Origin: Chryseobacterium sp. T16E-39
GTDB lineage: Bacteria; Bacteroidota; Bacteroidia; Flavobacteriales; Weeksellaceae
Length of the DNA stretch: 64,000 nucleotides
NCBI RefSeq assembly: GCF_002216065.1
Contig: NZ_CP022282.1
Coordinates: forward strand, 2,170,001 to 2,234,000
Direction: 5' to 3'
The notes below the pieces were generated by a model. The model saw only the letters and a program-made list of their open reading frames with translations, had not been told where the DNA came from and ran no database searches. The translations under genes and the position numbers were made by a program. This document shows, in pieces, positions 17,951 through 27,264 of this stretch (the stretch's first letter is position 1; each line of letters begins with the position of its first letter).

Positions 17951-20566
17951 TTACAAACTTTTCAGTTTCTCTTCTAAAATAGCAATCTTATCCTGAGCAT
18001 CTTTCTGTTTCTTACGTTCTGCATCTACAACTTCAGCTTTAGCATTGGCAACGAACTTTTCATTGGAAAGTTTCTTTTCTACAGAAATTAAAAAGCCTTT
18101 CAGGTATTTTACTTCTTCTTCCGTTTTTGTTTTCTCTTCTCCAAGATCAAGATTTTCACTTAGTGGAATAGAAACTTCTGTAGCCTCAACAAGGAATGTA
18201 AAACTTGGCTTATCTGTTTTCTCTCCAAAATGAATTTCTGAAACATTGGCCAGTTTTTTTACAACAGCTTCATTAGCAAATTCAGAAGCATTGGTATAAA
18301 TTTCTGCCGCTTCTTTTGGCGAAATACCTTTTGTCTGACGGTAGTTTCTAACTCCTGAAATCAGCTCCTGAGCTCTTTCAAAGTTTTTGATAACCGTCTC
18401 ATCAAATGCTCCTGCTTTTTTCTGCTGAGAAATAATTAATGCTTCTTCTATACTTCTTTCAGAAATAGTTTGCCATAATTCCTCTGTCAAGAACGGCATA
18501 AACGGATGAAGCAATTTCATTAATTCTTCGAAGAAATAAATGGTTTTCTCATAAACTTCTTTAGAGATCCCTTCACCATAATTTGGTTTGATCGCCTCTA
18601 AATACCAAGAGCAGAAGTCATCCCAAACTAGTTTATAAATTAAATGTAAAGCATCAGAAATCCTGAACTTTTCAAACTGATCGTCAATTTCAACAATAGC
18701 TTTATTCAGCTTGCTTTCAAACCATTCTATCGTCTGTATTTCAGTTGCATTGGCTGGTTTATCCTCATGATTCCACATATTGATCAATCGGAAAGCACTC
18801 CAGATTTTCGTCATGAAATTCCTTCCCTGAAGCATCAGATCCTCATCAAAAAGAAGATCGTTACCTGCTGCCGCACTTAACAAAATTCCAACACGAACAC
18901 CATCAGCTCCATATTTATCAATTAATTCCAAAGGATCCGGTGAGTTTCCTAAAGATTTAGACATTTTCCTTCTTTGCTTATCTCTTACAATACCTGTAAA
19001 GTAAACATTTTTAAAAGGAACCGTCTTTTTATACTCTAATCCGGCCATGATCATTCTGGCTACCCAGAAGAAAATAATATCCGGACCTGTAACTAAATCA
19101 GAGGTAGGATAGTAATACTGGATATCTTTATTTTCAGGATCAAGTAATCCATCAAATACGGACATTGGCCATAACCAAGATGAGAACCATGTATCCAAAG
19201 CATCCTGATCCTGTGTTAAACCCTCTGCCGTGAGATTCTGATTTCTTGTCTTTTGTTTTGCTAATTCCAAAGCTTCTTCTTTGGTTTCGGCTACAACAAA
19301 GTCTTCATCTCCACTCCCATAATAATAAGCAGGGATCTGCTGACCCCACCACAGCTGACGTGAAATATTCCAGTCACGGATGTTTTCCATCCAGTGCTTA
19401 TAGGTATTTTTAAACTTTTCAGGATAGAATTTGATCTCATCATCCATTACCACATTCAAAGCAGATGGAGCAAGCTCAGACATTTTCAGGAACCACTGAA
19501 CTGAAACCTTAGGTTCAATTACGGCACCTGTTCTTTCCGAAGTCCCCACTTTATTTACATAATCTTCAGCTTTTAGAAGAAGATCCTTTTCCTGTAATTC
19601 TTTAGCTATTTGTTTTCTAACTTCAAATCTGTTCTTTCCTGCATAATGCAATCCGTATTCATTCAGATTTCCATCATCATCTAAAGCATCAATCATTTTC
19701 AACTGATGTTTCTGCCCTATTTCATAGTCATTGGTATCATGAGCCGGAGTGATCTTCAATGCTCCTGTACCAAATTCAATATCCACATATTCATCTTCAA
19801 TGATAGGTACAACACGATTAACGATAGGTACAATTACATTTTTACCTTTCAGATGTGCATATCTTTCATCATTGGGATTGATACAAACGGCAGTGTCCCC
19901 AAAAATCGTTTCAGGACGCGTAGTCGCTACAGAAAGAAATTCTTCTGAGCCTTCTATTTTATATTTCAGGAAATAAAGTTTCCCATTTTGTTCTTTAAAG
20001 ATGACCTCTTCATCAGAAATATTCGTCTTTGCCTCAGGATCCCAGTTGACCATTCTATATCCTCTGTAGATCAGACCTTTATTGTACAGATCAACAAAAC
20101 TTTTGATTACCTGTGCAGACAATTTGTCTTCCAAAGTAAATCTAGTTCTGTCCCAATCGCATGAACATCCTAGTTTTTTTAGCTGGTCAAGAATGGTTCC
20201 TCCGTATTTGTCAGTCCATTCCCAGGCATGTTTTAAAAACTCTTCGCGGGTAATATCTGATTTATTGATCCCTTCAGATTTCAATTTAGCAACGACTTTA
20301 GCTTCTGTAGCGATTGAAGCGTGGTCTGTTCCCGGAACCCAGCAGGCATTAAAGCCCTGCATCCTTGCACGGCGGACCAGAACATCCTGAATGGTGTTGT
20401 TTAGCATATGCCCCATATGTAAGATCCCCGTAACGTTTGGCGGAGGAATTACTATCGTATAAGGCGGCTTTTCATTGGGTTCTGAGTGGAAAAATTTATT
20501 CTCCAACCAGTAGTTGTACCATTTTTGTTCTGTTTCCTGTGGATTATACTTTTCTGAAATCTGCAT
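17951..20566 (-). CDS. valS: Valyl-tRNA synthetase
   Basis: 871 residues, normal length. The HIGH motif appears as HMGH (50-53, in PPNVTGILHMGH) and KMSKS at 534-538 (QRRKMSKSLGNSPDP). The editing CP1 domain carries TTRPETIFGDTAV (about 215-227) and HDTNDYEIG. The anticodon-binding domain is followed by the C-terminal coiled coil typical of ValRS (EEVKYLKGFLISVEKKLSNEKF). Charges tRNA-Val with valine and hydrolyses mischarged threonine. Own promoter box upstream. Confidence 0.98.
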   Translation of the reverse strand: MQISEKYNPQETEQKWYNYWLENKFFHSEPNEKPPYTIVIPPPNVTGILHMGHMLNNTIQDVLVRRARMQGFNACWVPGTDHASIATEAKVVAKLKSEGINKSDITREEFLKHAWEWTDKYGGTILDQLKKLGCSCDWDRTRFTLEDKLSAQVIKSFVDLYNKGLIYRGYRMVNWDPEAKTNISDEEVIFKEQNGKLYFLKYKIEGSEEFLSVATTRPETIFGDTAVCINPNDERYAHLKGKNVIVPIVNRVVPIIEDEYVDIEFGTGALKITPAHDTNDYEIGQKHQLKMIDALDDDGNLNEYGLHYAGKNRFEVRKQIAKELQEKDLLLKAEDYVNKVGTSERTGAVIEPKVSVQWFLKMSELAPSALNVVMDDEIKFYPEKFKNTYKHWMENIRDWNISRQLWWGQQIPAYYYGSGDEDFVVAETKEEALELAKQKTRNQNLTAEGLTQDQDALDTWFSSWLWPMSVFDGLLDPENKDIQYYYPTSDLVTGPDIIFFWVARMIMAGLEYKKTVPFKNVYFTGIVRDKQRRKMSKSLGNSPDPLELIDKYGADGVRVGILLSAAAGNDLLFDEDLMLQGRNFMTKIWSAFRLINMWNHEDKPANATEIQTIEWFESKLNKAIVEIDDQFEKFRISDALHLIYKLVWDDFCSWYLEAIKPNYGEGISKEVYEKTIYFFEELMKLLHPFMPFLTEELWQTISERSIEEALIISQQKKAGAFDETVIKNFERAQELISGVRNYRQTKGISPKEAAEIYTNASEFANEAVVKKLANVSEIHFGEKTDKPSFTFLVEATEVSIPLSENLDLGEEKTKTEEEVKYLKGFLISVEKKLSNEKFVANAKAEVVDAERKKQKDAQDKIAILEEKLKSL

Positions 20567-20594
20567 AAATTCTATTTCTTTAGCTTACAATTTG

Positions 20595-20602
20595 CAAAAA
20601 TA
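20595..20602 (-). promoter_or_regulatory. -7 promoter box of valS
   Basis: TATTTTTG on minus, 28 bp before the valS ATG. Confidence 0.5.
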
Positions 20603-20644
20603 GCTTAAAGAAAAAAAATTTTCAGCATGAATTAAAATAATTTT

Positions 20645-20652
20645 TAACTTTG
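20645..20652 (+). promoter_or_regulatory. -7 promoter box of DUF1573 gene
   Basis: TAACTTTG, exact TAnnTTTG match, 42 bp before the ATG at 20695. It overlaps an upstream in-frame ATG at 20650, which rules that start out. Confidence 0.65.
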
Positions 20653-20694
20653 TTTCTCAAAATTTATCTAACAAACGTATTAACATTCAAGAAT

Positions 20695-21165
20695 ATGAAA
20701 AAATTAATTGCAGGAATTGCACTATTTGGAACATTTGCTATCGCATCAGCACAGACTATTACTTTTGATAAAACTACTTTCGACTATGGTACTATTAAGC
20801 CAAGTTCTGATGGTACTAGATTTTTTACAGTAACAAACACTGGTGATAAGCCTTTGGTTATTTCTAATGTAAAGCCTTCTTGCGGATGTACAACTCCTGA
20901 ATTTAGCACAGATCCTGTTATGCCTGGAAAATCTGCTAAAATCAAAGTAGGATATAACACTGCTCTTAACGGGCCTTTCAATAAAATGATTGAAGTATTC
21001 TCTAACGACCCTTCAAACAGCAGAAGCGTAATTTACATCAAAGGAAATGTAGATGCAAATGCTGCTGAAGTTGCTGTTGCTCCGGCTAAAGTTGAAACTC
21101 CGGTAGATGCTAAGGCTGCTAAAAAAGCTGCTAAAGCTGCTAAAAAAGCAACTGCTGCAAAATAA
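20695..21165 (+). CDS. DUF1573 domain protein, secreted
   Basis: 156 residues from the ATG at 20695. A signal peptide (MKKLIAGIALFGTFAIASAQ) leads into one DUF1573 Ig-like domain: FDYGTIKPSSDGTRFFTVTNTGDKPLVISNV, then KPSCGCTTPEFS, then VMPGKSAKIKVGYNT and IYIKGNV. The CGCT motif is a family mark. The last 35 residues are Ala/Lys/Pro-rich (DAKAAKKAAKAAKKATAAK), a basic low-complexity tail outside the domain. Likely periplasmic or cell-envelope; function unknown. Followed by a strong terminator. Confidence 0.9.
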   Translation: MKKLIAGIALFGTFAIASAQTITFDKTTFDYGTIKPSSDGTRFFTVTNTGDKPLVISNVKPSCGCTTPEFSTDPVMPGKSAKIKVGYNTALNGPFNKMIEVFSNDPSNSRSVIYIKGNVDANAAEVAVAPAKVETPVDAKAAKKAAKAAKKATAAK

Positions 21166-21184
21166 GCTCTACTCAGAAAAAATA

Positions 21185-21216
21185 AAAAAACCGTCTCCAT
21201 GGAGACGGTTTTTTTT
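21185..21216 (+). terminator. Terminator of DUF1573 gene
   Basis: Perfect palindrome ACCGTCTCCATGGAGACGGT flanked by an A-run and followed by eight T. Confidence 0.9.
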
Positions 21217-21243
21217 ATTACATTTATTTTAAATAAACAAATT

Positions 21244-22119
21244 ATGGACACCAACTTCTCGGATGATTTTGAAGTAAAAGGAAAGTTTTCGATCAAAAAA
21301 ACCTCAACGGAATATCAAGGCTCGCTTACAAAGCAGGAAGGACAGGCGTTATTGGCCGTAGAAAAAGAAAAGCTACGTAATCTTCAGGAGAAACTGTATG
21401 CTGATGGCAGTAAATCTCTTCTCGTTATTTTACAGGCAATGGATGCAGCTGGAAAAGACAGCCTTATTGAACATGTATTCGGTGGGGTAAATCCACAGGG
21501 GTGTAACGTAACCAGCTTTAAAACACCAAGTTCAAAAGAATATTCACATGATTTTTTATGGCGACATTACCTTGCCCTGCCCCAAAAGGGAATGATCGGT
21601 ATTTTCAACCGCTCCCATTATGAAAGTGTTCTGGTATGTAAAGTGCATCCGGAATATAATCTAAGTGAAAAAACATGGGGCTCAGTGAAGGATTTTGACA
21701 ATAAATTCTGGGAAAACCGATATGAGAGCATCAGAAATTTTGAAAAACATTTATCTCAAAATGGCACAACAATCATTAAAATATTTTTAAATGTTTCAAA
21801 AAAGGAACAGAAACAAAGACTTTTGGATAGAATAAACGAGCCGGAAAAAAACTGGAAGTTCTCCTCGGCTGATCTCCCTGAAAGAGCTTTATTTGACCAA
21901 TACATGGTAGCTTACGAGACCGCGATCAATGAAACATCAAAAGATCATGCTCCCTGGTATGTACTTCCGGCGGATAATAAGTGGTTTGCAAGAGTAGCAG
22001 CCATTCAAATTATTATTGATACTCTTGAAAAAATGGATCTCAAATATCCCCAACTGGCCGAAAAAGATCTAAAAGCTTTGGAAGAATCAAAAAAGACCTT
22101 AGAGAAAGAGAAGGAATAA
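21244..22119 (+). CDS. Polyphosphate kinase 2 family protein
   Basis: 291 residues from the ATG at 21244. The PPK2 P-loop kinase core is visible: Walker A AMDAAGKDS (about 65-73), Walker B with the double-basic motif GIFNRSHYESVLV (about 119-131), and the lid EKNWKFSSADLPERALFDQYMVAYETAI (about 208-235). PPK2 enzymes move phosphate between polyphosphate and nucleotides; the single-domain form of this length is often class III, which can act on AMP and ADP. An upstream in-frame ATG at 21199 lies inside the preceding terminator stem and is rejected. Flanked by terminators on both sides, so a single-gene unit. Confidence 0.93.
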   Translation: MDTNFSDDFEVKGKFSIKKTSTEYQGSLTKQEGQALLAVEKEKLRNLQEKLYADGSKSLLVILQAMDAAGKDSLIEHVFGGVNPQGCNVTSFKTPSSKEYSHDFLWRHYLALPQKGMIGIFNRSHYESVLVCKVHPEYNLSEKTWGSVKDFDNKFWENRYESIRNFEKHLSQNGTTIIKIFLNVSKKEQKQRLLDRINEPEKNWKFSSADLPERALFDQYMVAYETAINETSKDHAPWYVLPADNKWFARVAAIQIIIDTLEKMDLKYPQLAEKDLKALEESKKTLEKEKE

Positions 22120-22124
22120 CATAC

Positions 22125-22152
22125 AAAAAGCGGAGAAGGATCTCCGCTTTTT
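22125..22152 (+). terminator. Terminator of PPK2 gene
   Basis: AAAAAGCGGAGA / TCTCCGCTTTTT around an AGGA loop: 12-bp perfect stem with T-run, immediately after the stop codon. Confidence 0.9.
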
Positions 22153-22180
22153 ATGTTTGTTTCAATATGATCAAAAAAAT

Positions 22181-22503
22181 CACGAGAAAATCTATAAGCC
22201 GGATTTTGTACTTCAAAGAAGTGCCTGTTATTTATCTGCGTATTACATTGCTGCAAAACTTTTGCTGATTACCCCTCGGCTTTCAGAGCGAGCAACTCCT
22301 ATTTTCATTTCTGAAAAGAACCGATATACTTATCATTGCACCGCAAAGAGTTTACCTGGTTTCACTACAGCCGAACTGTACCTGCTTTCTGTTGCACTTG
22401 TCCTACCCTCACGGGTGACGGGTGTTATCCGCTTTGCTGCTCTATGGTGTCCGGACTTTCCTACCTCTGCCGAAACAGAGATCAACAAGCCGACTTTCTC
22501 GTG
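22181..22503 (-). ncRNA. rnpB: RNase P RNA, bacterial class A type
   Basis: The minus strand carries the hallmarks of RNase P RNA: GAGGTAGGAAAGTCCGGACACC (5' core), GGGTAGGACAAGTGCAACAGA, the block CTGTAGTGAAACCAGGTAAACTC, and the 3' core ending CAAAATCCGGCTTATAGAT. The two ends pair as helix P1, 5' CACGAGAAAGTC with 3' GATTTTCTCGTG, which sets the boundaries to within a few bases (about 323 nt). A T-run follows the 3' end. Catalytic RNA of the enzyme that trims tRNA 5' leaders. Any protein reading frames across this region are incidental. Confidence 0.95.
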
Positions 22504-22507
22504 GGTG

Positions 22508-22515
22508 CAAAGATA
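22508..22515 (-). promoter_or_regulatory. -7 promoter box of rnpB
   Basis: TATCTTTG on minus, an exact TAnnTTTG match placed five bases before the predicted 5' end of the RNA, independently supporting that end. Confidence 0.75.
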
Positions 22516-22737
22516 AGGGTTAATTTGAAAATGTAGCAATTTGAAAATGAGTTAATTTTTATACTTTCATAATGGCTTCAATATGATGATACTGAGTCAA
22601 ATATTTTAATTCTAACGCAAAACACATGAATACTTTACGCAATTAAAGCTATTATGTATTTCAATTTTCAAATTAACTCACTTTCAAATTCTCAAATCAA
22701 CACTTTATTACTATCTTCGTGCCGTTATATATCTATT

Positions 22738-23229
22738 GTGATTTCCAGAGAAAAAGAATTTGCGCAACTTATAAAAGATAATCAGGGATTGATTATCAAG
22801 GTATCGCGTCTTTATACCAACTCTCTGGAAGATGAAGAGGATCTCTTCCAGGAAATCGTTTTACAGCTTTGGAGAAGCTACGACTCTTTTAAGGGAAACT
22901 CTAAAATTTCGACATGGATGTATCGTGTAGCCCTTAATACAGCCATTACCCTTTTCAGAAAGAAAAGCAAAAGCCTTCCTATGAATGAGCTGGACATCAA
23001 TCATAAAGATTTCATTGAAGATGATGATGAAAAACAGCAACAAATCTCTCTTTTATATACCGTGATCAAAACTTTACCTAATGTAGAGAGAGCTATCGTA
23101 ATGATGTATTTAGATGATTTGCCTTATAAGGATATCGCAGAAAACCTCGGAATAACTGAAGTAAATGCACGTGTGAAGATGAACAGATTAAAGAAAACCC
23201 TTAAAGAACAGATGGAAAAATATGCCTGA
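22738..23229 (+). CDS. RNA polymerase sigma-70 family factor (ECF type)
   Basis: 163 residues if started at GTG 22738 (then ISREKEFAQLIKDNQGLI). Region 2 is LYTNSLEDEEDLFQEIVLQLWRSYDSFKGNSKISTWMYRVALNTAI, and region 4 is VIKTLPNVERAIVMMYLDDLPYKDIAENLGITEVNARVKMNRLKKTL. An ATG at 22654 would add 28 residues with no sigma homology, and a promoter-like TATCTTCG lies between the two starts (22712-22719), so GTG is preferred. It overlaps the next gene by 8 bp. Its partner, a four-helix membrane protein, may act as regulator in place of a classical anti-sigma factor. Confidence 0.88.
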   Translation: MISREKEFAQLIKDNQGLIIKVSRLYTNSLEDEEDLFQEIVLQLWRSYDSFKGNSKISTWMYRVALNTAITLFRKKSKSLPMNELDINHKDFIEDDDEKQQQISLLYTVIKTLPNVERAIVMMYLDDLPYKDIAENLGITEVNARVKMNRLKKTLKEQMEKYA

Positions 23230-23896
23230 TTTTGATTTAGACAGCTTTAAGAAAACATGGCAAGAGCAGCCTGTTCAGCAAAAATACGACAATAGTGAAA
23301 TTCTTAAAATGCTAAATAGAAAGTCACGTAATTACGTGAAATATATTTTCTGGATCAGCGTTTTTGAATTTTTACTTTTCTCTGTAATGGGGTTATTTTA
23401 CTTCTTTAAAGGAGAAGAAACCAATGGATTTCTTAATGTTTTAGAAAAACTGGGAGCACGCAAAACTCCCGAAGTAGAAAACAATTTCGACACTATTTAT
23501 CTAATACTCAAAATATTAAGTTTACTCGTAACCGCTTATTTCGTATATAAGTTTTATCAAAATTACCGTAAAATAAGAATTGAGGAAAATCTTAAAGGCC
23601 TCATTACCAGAATTATTAAATTCAAGAAAACAGTGAATGCCTTTATTTTAATAAGCATTGTTTTATTGGTAGCCTTTACATCTATTTTTACCGTGTTCAT
23701 TTTCTTTGCTTTAAACTCTCAAAATATTGAACCTGCAAATTCAGCAATTACTATTTTTATCATAGGAACCATACTGAGTACCGGATTATGCGTTCTGCTT
23801 ATCTGGTTGTATTACAGACTGGTGTATGGGATTATCATGAGAAAGCTTGATAAAAATCTTGCTCAGTTAAGAGATATTGACTCTCAGGAAAATTAA
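23222..23896 (+). CDS. Four-helix membrane protein coupled to sigma factor
   Basis: 224 residues. A cytosolic N-terminus of about 40 residues (FDLDSFKKTWQEQPVQQKYD) is followed by hydrophobic helices at about 41-62, 92-114, 138-162 and 173-197, then a short charged tail. The ATG overlaps the end of the sigma-factor gene (ATGCCTGA), so the two are co-translated. I recognise no anti-sigma domain such as ZAS or RseA; the genetic coupling suggests it controls or is controlled by the sigma factor, but that is inference. Confidence 0.8.
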   Translation: MPDFDLDSFKKTWQEQPVQQKYDNSEILKMLNRKSRNYVKYIFWISVFEFLLFSVMGLFYFFKGEETNGFLNVLEKLGARKTPEVENNFDTIYLILKILSLLVTAYFVYKFYQNYRKIRIEENLKGLITRIIKFKKTVNAFILISIVLLVAFTSIFTVFIFFALNSQNIEPANSAITIFIIGTILSTGLCVLLIWLYYRLVYGIIMRKLDKNLAQLRDIDSQEN

Positions 23897-23956
23897 CCCT
23901 TTACAAACAGCTATCTTAAGATTTATTTGTTATTTTTAATAAACAAATCTTTTCTT

Positions 23957-25582
23957 ATGGCTTTATCTTACGTATCAGGGGCTTCAAATATTCCATTACT
24001 TGGCGAAACAATTGGCCAGAATTTAAAACATACTACTGAAAAATATCCGGATCATGAGGCATTGGTTTCTGTTCAGCAGAACTATCGGGCAACCTATAAA
24101 GAATTGTTTGATCAAACAACCGCCGTCGCCAAAGCACTTATCCGTTTGGGAGCAAAATCAGGAGATCGGATTGGAATATGGTCCGCCAACAGATACGAAT
24201 GGGTACTTTTACAATATGCTACCGCAAGGATAGGCACTATTTTAGTCAATATTAATCCGGCCTACAGAACGCATGAACTTACCTATGTATTGAACCAGTC
24301 GGAAGTTCGTTTTATATTTTCTTCTTTGTCGTTTAAAACCAGTAACTACAAAGAAATGGTGGAGTATGCCAAAGAAGTATGCCCAATGCTGAATGAAGCC
24401 ATTTTCTTCGACGACAACTGGGAAGCATTTTTAAAAAATGGCATCTCTGTTTCCGATGAAATCTTACAGGATTTTGAGAACAACATTGAATTTGATGATC
24501 CTGTAAATATTCAATATACCTCCGGGACAACAGGATTCCCAAAAGGAGTTACGCTTTCCCACCATAATATTTTAAACAATGGTTATTTCATTGGAATACG
24601 ATTACGATACACAGAAAAAGATCGTGTATGTATTCCCGTTCCCTTTTATCACTGCTTTGGAATGGTCATCGGAAATATTTGCTGTATCGCTCATGGTGCG
24701 TGCATTGTAATTCCTAACGACAGCTTCGATCCGGATATTACACTAAAAGTAGTTTCTGATGAAAAATGCACCTCTTTATACGGGGTTCCTACTATGTTTA
24801 TAGCAGAATTGGCTGTGAAAAACTTTGATAGCTATGACTTTTCAAACTTAAGAACCGGGGTTATGGCTGGATCTGTATGCCCACCCGAAATTATGAAAAA
24901 AGTTGAAAGCCTCATGAATATTAAAGAGATGAGCATCTGTTATGGAATGACGGAAACTTCCCCGGTTTCTACCCAGACTCTGATTGGAACACCTTTAGAA
25001 AAGCAGGTAAGTACTGTTGGAACTGTCCAGGATCACCTTGAAGTAAAAATTATCAGTGAGAATGGTAAGGTTGTAGAGCGTGGAGAGCATGGGGAGCTTT
25101 GTACCAGGGGATATTCGGTTATGCTAAAATACTGGAATGATCCTGAAAACACACAAAAAGTACTGGATGATGCACGCTGGATGCATACAGGTGATCTGGC
25201 CGTAATGGATCATGAAGGCTACATTACCATTTCCGGGAGGATTAAAGACCTTATTATTCGGGGTGGTGAGAATATCTCTCCTAAAGAGATTGAAGACTTT
25301 CTATACACTTATCCTAACATTCTCGATGTCCAAATAATTGGTGTTCCAAGTGAAAAATTTGGAGAAGAAGTAATGGCCTGGGTTAAAATAAGACCTGGAT
25401 CTATAGTATCTGAAGAAGAACTACTCAATTACTGCAGGACAAAGATTGCCCATTATAAAATTCCAAAATACTGGAAATTTGTTGAGGAATTTCCAATGAC
25501 AATTTCTGGAAAAATAAGAAAAGTTGAAATGCGTGAAATTTCTATAAGAGAATTAAAGCTCGATCCATTAAAGAATAACTAG
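23957..25582 (+). CDS. AMP-binding acyl-CoA synthetase
   Basis: 541 residues from the ATG at 23957 (MALSYVSGASNIPLLGETIG). Adenylate-forming enzyme marks: phosphate loop YTSGTTGFPKGVTLSHHN (about 189-206), YGMTETSPVS (about 334-343), TGDLAVMDHEGYITISGRIKDLIIRGGENISP (about 415-446) and the C-terminal catalytic Lys in ISGKIRKVE. Best fit is a medium/long-chain fatty acyl-CoA synthetase of the FadD3/FadK-like group: carboxylate + ATP + CoA to acyl-CoA. Exact chain length is not readable. It lies 60 bp after the membrane-protein gene. Confidence 0.9.
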   Translation: MALSYVSGASNIPLLGETIGQNLKHTTEKYPDHEALVSVQQNYRATYKELFDQTTAVAKALIRLGAKSGDRIGIWSANRYEWVLLQYATARIGTILVNINPAYRTHELTYVLNQSEVRFIFSSLSFKTSNYKEMVEYAKEVCPMLNEAIFFDDNWEAFLKNGISVSDEILQDFENNIEFDDPVNIQYTSGTTGFPKGVTLSHHNILNNGYFIGIRLRYTEKDRVCIPVPFYHCFGMVIGNICCIAHGACIVIPNDSFDPDITLKVVSDEKCTSLYGVPTMFIAELAVKNFDSYDFSNLRTGVMAGSVCPPEIMKKVESLMNIKEMSICYGMTETSPVSTQTLIGTPLEKQVSTVGTVQDHLEVKIISENGKVVERGEHGELCTRGYSVMLKYWNDPENTQKVLDDARWMHTGDLAVMDHEGYITISGRIKDLIIRGGENISPKEIEDFLYTYPNILDVQIIGVPSEKFGEEVMAWVKIRPGSIVSEEELLNYCRTKIAHYKIPKYWKFVEEFPMTISGKIRKVEMREISIRELKLDPLKNN

Positions 25583-25604
25583 GCGCCTATTGATAATAAA
25601 AATA

Positions 25605-25618
25605 CCTGGTAAACCAGG
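25605..25618. terminator. Weak hairpin between converging genes
   Basis: CCTGGT-AA-ACCAGG with T-rich sequence on both outer sides, between the acyl-CoA synthetase and rpoN ends. Confidence 0.4.
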
Positions 25619-25641
25619 CATTTAATTATTTTTAAACTTCA

Positions 25642-27105
25642 TTAAAGTTCTTTTCTCAATCTCGCAACAGGTATATTAAGCTGTTCCCTGTACTTTGCAA
25701 TGGTTCTTCGGGCTATGTTATATCCCTGTTCTTTTAAGATTACCACTAAAGCATCATCTGTAAGTGGCTTCCTTTTGTTCTCCTTGCTGATCACCTCCAT
25801 AAGGTGGGTTTTAATCTCTTTGGTAGATACCTCTTCTCCATCATCATTGGTCAAACTATCAGAGAACAGGTCTTTAAGGTATACAATCCCGTTGGGTGTA
25901 TCTGCATATTTACTTTTTACCACTCTTGAAATAGTAGAAATATCAAAACCGGTGATATCAGCGATATCTTTCAAGATCATAGGTTTTAAAGATTTTTCAT
26001 CACCTGTGATAAAGTATTCTTTCTGGAATTTAACAATAGCAGTGATGGTTTGCAATAGTGTATTCTGACGCTGGTTAATCGCATCGATATACCATTTTGC
26101 AGCATCTAACTTTTGCTTGATAAATAATGCCGCCTGTTTATGTTCAGAAGAATTCTTATCGTGGGAATAAGTGGTTAAAATATCTTTATATTCTTCAGAA
26201 ACCCTTAAAGTCGGAGCATTTTTACTGTTAAGCATTGGAATAACTACCCCATCTTTCACCTGAATTACAAAATCCGGAATAATCTCCTGATTGATCGTTA
26301 TCGTCTGTGTATCAAAGTTTCCTCCAACTTTTGGGGATAATTTGGAAATCTCTTCCAAAGCATCCTTAAGGTCTTCTTCTTCGATATCATATTTCTGAAT
26401 GATCTTATTATAATGTTTATTGGTAAGAGCATCAAACTGATGTCTCAGGATATTGGCAGCCAAAGAAACTGCTTTGTCTGAACTTACTTTCTTTTCTATT
26501 TGTAAAAGAAGGCATTCCTGCAGACCTCTTGCACCAACTCCTGCGGGATCCAGTTTCTGAACGTAATTTTCTAAAATATCTTCAGCCTTTTCTATTGTTG
26601 TATAAATTCCCTGTGAAAAGGCAAGATCATCAACAATCGATTTGATCTCTCTTCTCAGATAGCCATCCGTATCAAGGTTTCCAATAATATATTCGGCAAT
26701 TTTTATATCCTCAGGATTAATATTAGCTAAGTGGATTTGTTCTAATAGATAATCATATAAAGACTGACCTTCCGTCAGTAAACTTTCATTATCAAATTCC
26801 TCATCATCAGCTGAATAATTACTGGAAGCTGTTTTATAGCTCGGTTCATCATCATAGATATATTCATTCACATCAAAATCCGTTTCAATGCTTTCATTTC
26901 CTTCATTCTCATAGGAATCCTCAAGAGACGCATAATCATCTTCTTTAGATTCTTCTTTTGCAATTTCCAAGGCAGGGTTTTCTTCTAACTCTCTCTCCAG
27001 TTCCTCTTCAAATTCCAAAGTATGAAGTTGAATCAGCTTCATCAATTGAATCTGTTGCGGAGCCAACTTTTGCCCTAACTTGAGTTGTAAGTGTTGTTTA
27101 AGCAT
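25642..27105 (-). CDS. rpoN: RNA polymerase sigma-54 factor
   Basis: 487 residues. Region I has the Gln/Leu-rich activator-response segment (LQLKLGQKLAPQQIQLMKLIQLHTLEFEEELERELEENPAL), followed by an acidic linker (about 55-120), the core-binding region, the HTH (LKDIADITGFDISTISRVVKSKY) and the RpoN box ARRTIAKYRE (465-474), which recognises the -24 element. Directs RNA polymerase to -12/-24 promoters and needs an AAA+ activator. None is encoded in the window. Confidence 0.97.
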   Translation of the reverse strand: MLKQHLQLKLGQKLAPQQIQLMKLIQLHTLEFEEELERELEENPALEIAKEESKEDDYASLEDSYENEGNESIETDFDVNEYIYDDEPSYKTASSNYSADDEEFDNESLLTEGQSLYDYLLEQIHLANINPEDIKIAEYIIGNLDTDGYLRREIKSIVDDLAFSQGIYTTIEKAEDILENYVQKLDPAGVGARGLQECLLLQIEKKVSSDKAVSLAANILRHQFDALTNKHYNKIIQKYDIEEEDLKDALEEISKLSPKVGGNFDTQTITINQEIIPDFVIQVKDGVVIPMLNSKNAPTLRVSEEYKDILTTYSHDKNSSEHKQAALFIKQKLDAAKWYIDAINQRQNTLLQTITAIVKFQKEYFITGDEKSLKPMILKDIADITGFDISTISRVVKSKYADTPNGIVYLKDLFSDSLTNDDGEEVSTKEIKTHLMEVISKENKRKPLTDDALVVILKEQGYNIARRTIAKYREQLNIPVARLRKEL

Positions 27106-27225
27106 ATTTACTCTTTGTGTTTTAACATAACATATTCCACGAAATTAATGAATTTTTTTTAGAAATTACATATTTAGCACGATTTTTGCATTATATAATT
27201 TAACATAATAAGCTATTATTAAAAT

Positions 27226-27260
27226 AAAAAAAGCCTTAAAATTAATTTAAGGCTTTTTTT
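27226..27260. terminator. Terminator of asnS
   Basis: AAGCCTTAAA / TTTAAGGCTT around ATTAA, with A-run before and T-run after, 5 bp past the asnS stop; symmetrical enough to work on both strands. Confidence 0.85.
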
Positions 27261-27264
27261 ATGT

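Noticed and set aside
22157..22539. Several overlapping protein frames on both strands
   Set aside because: They lie on the RNase P RNA gene, whose conserved core motifs and P1 pairing explain the sequence.
25700..26068. 122-codon plus-strand frame
   Set aside because: Antisense to the rpoN C-terminal region, which is certain from the RpoN box.
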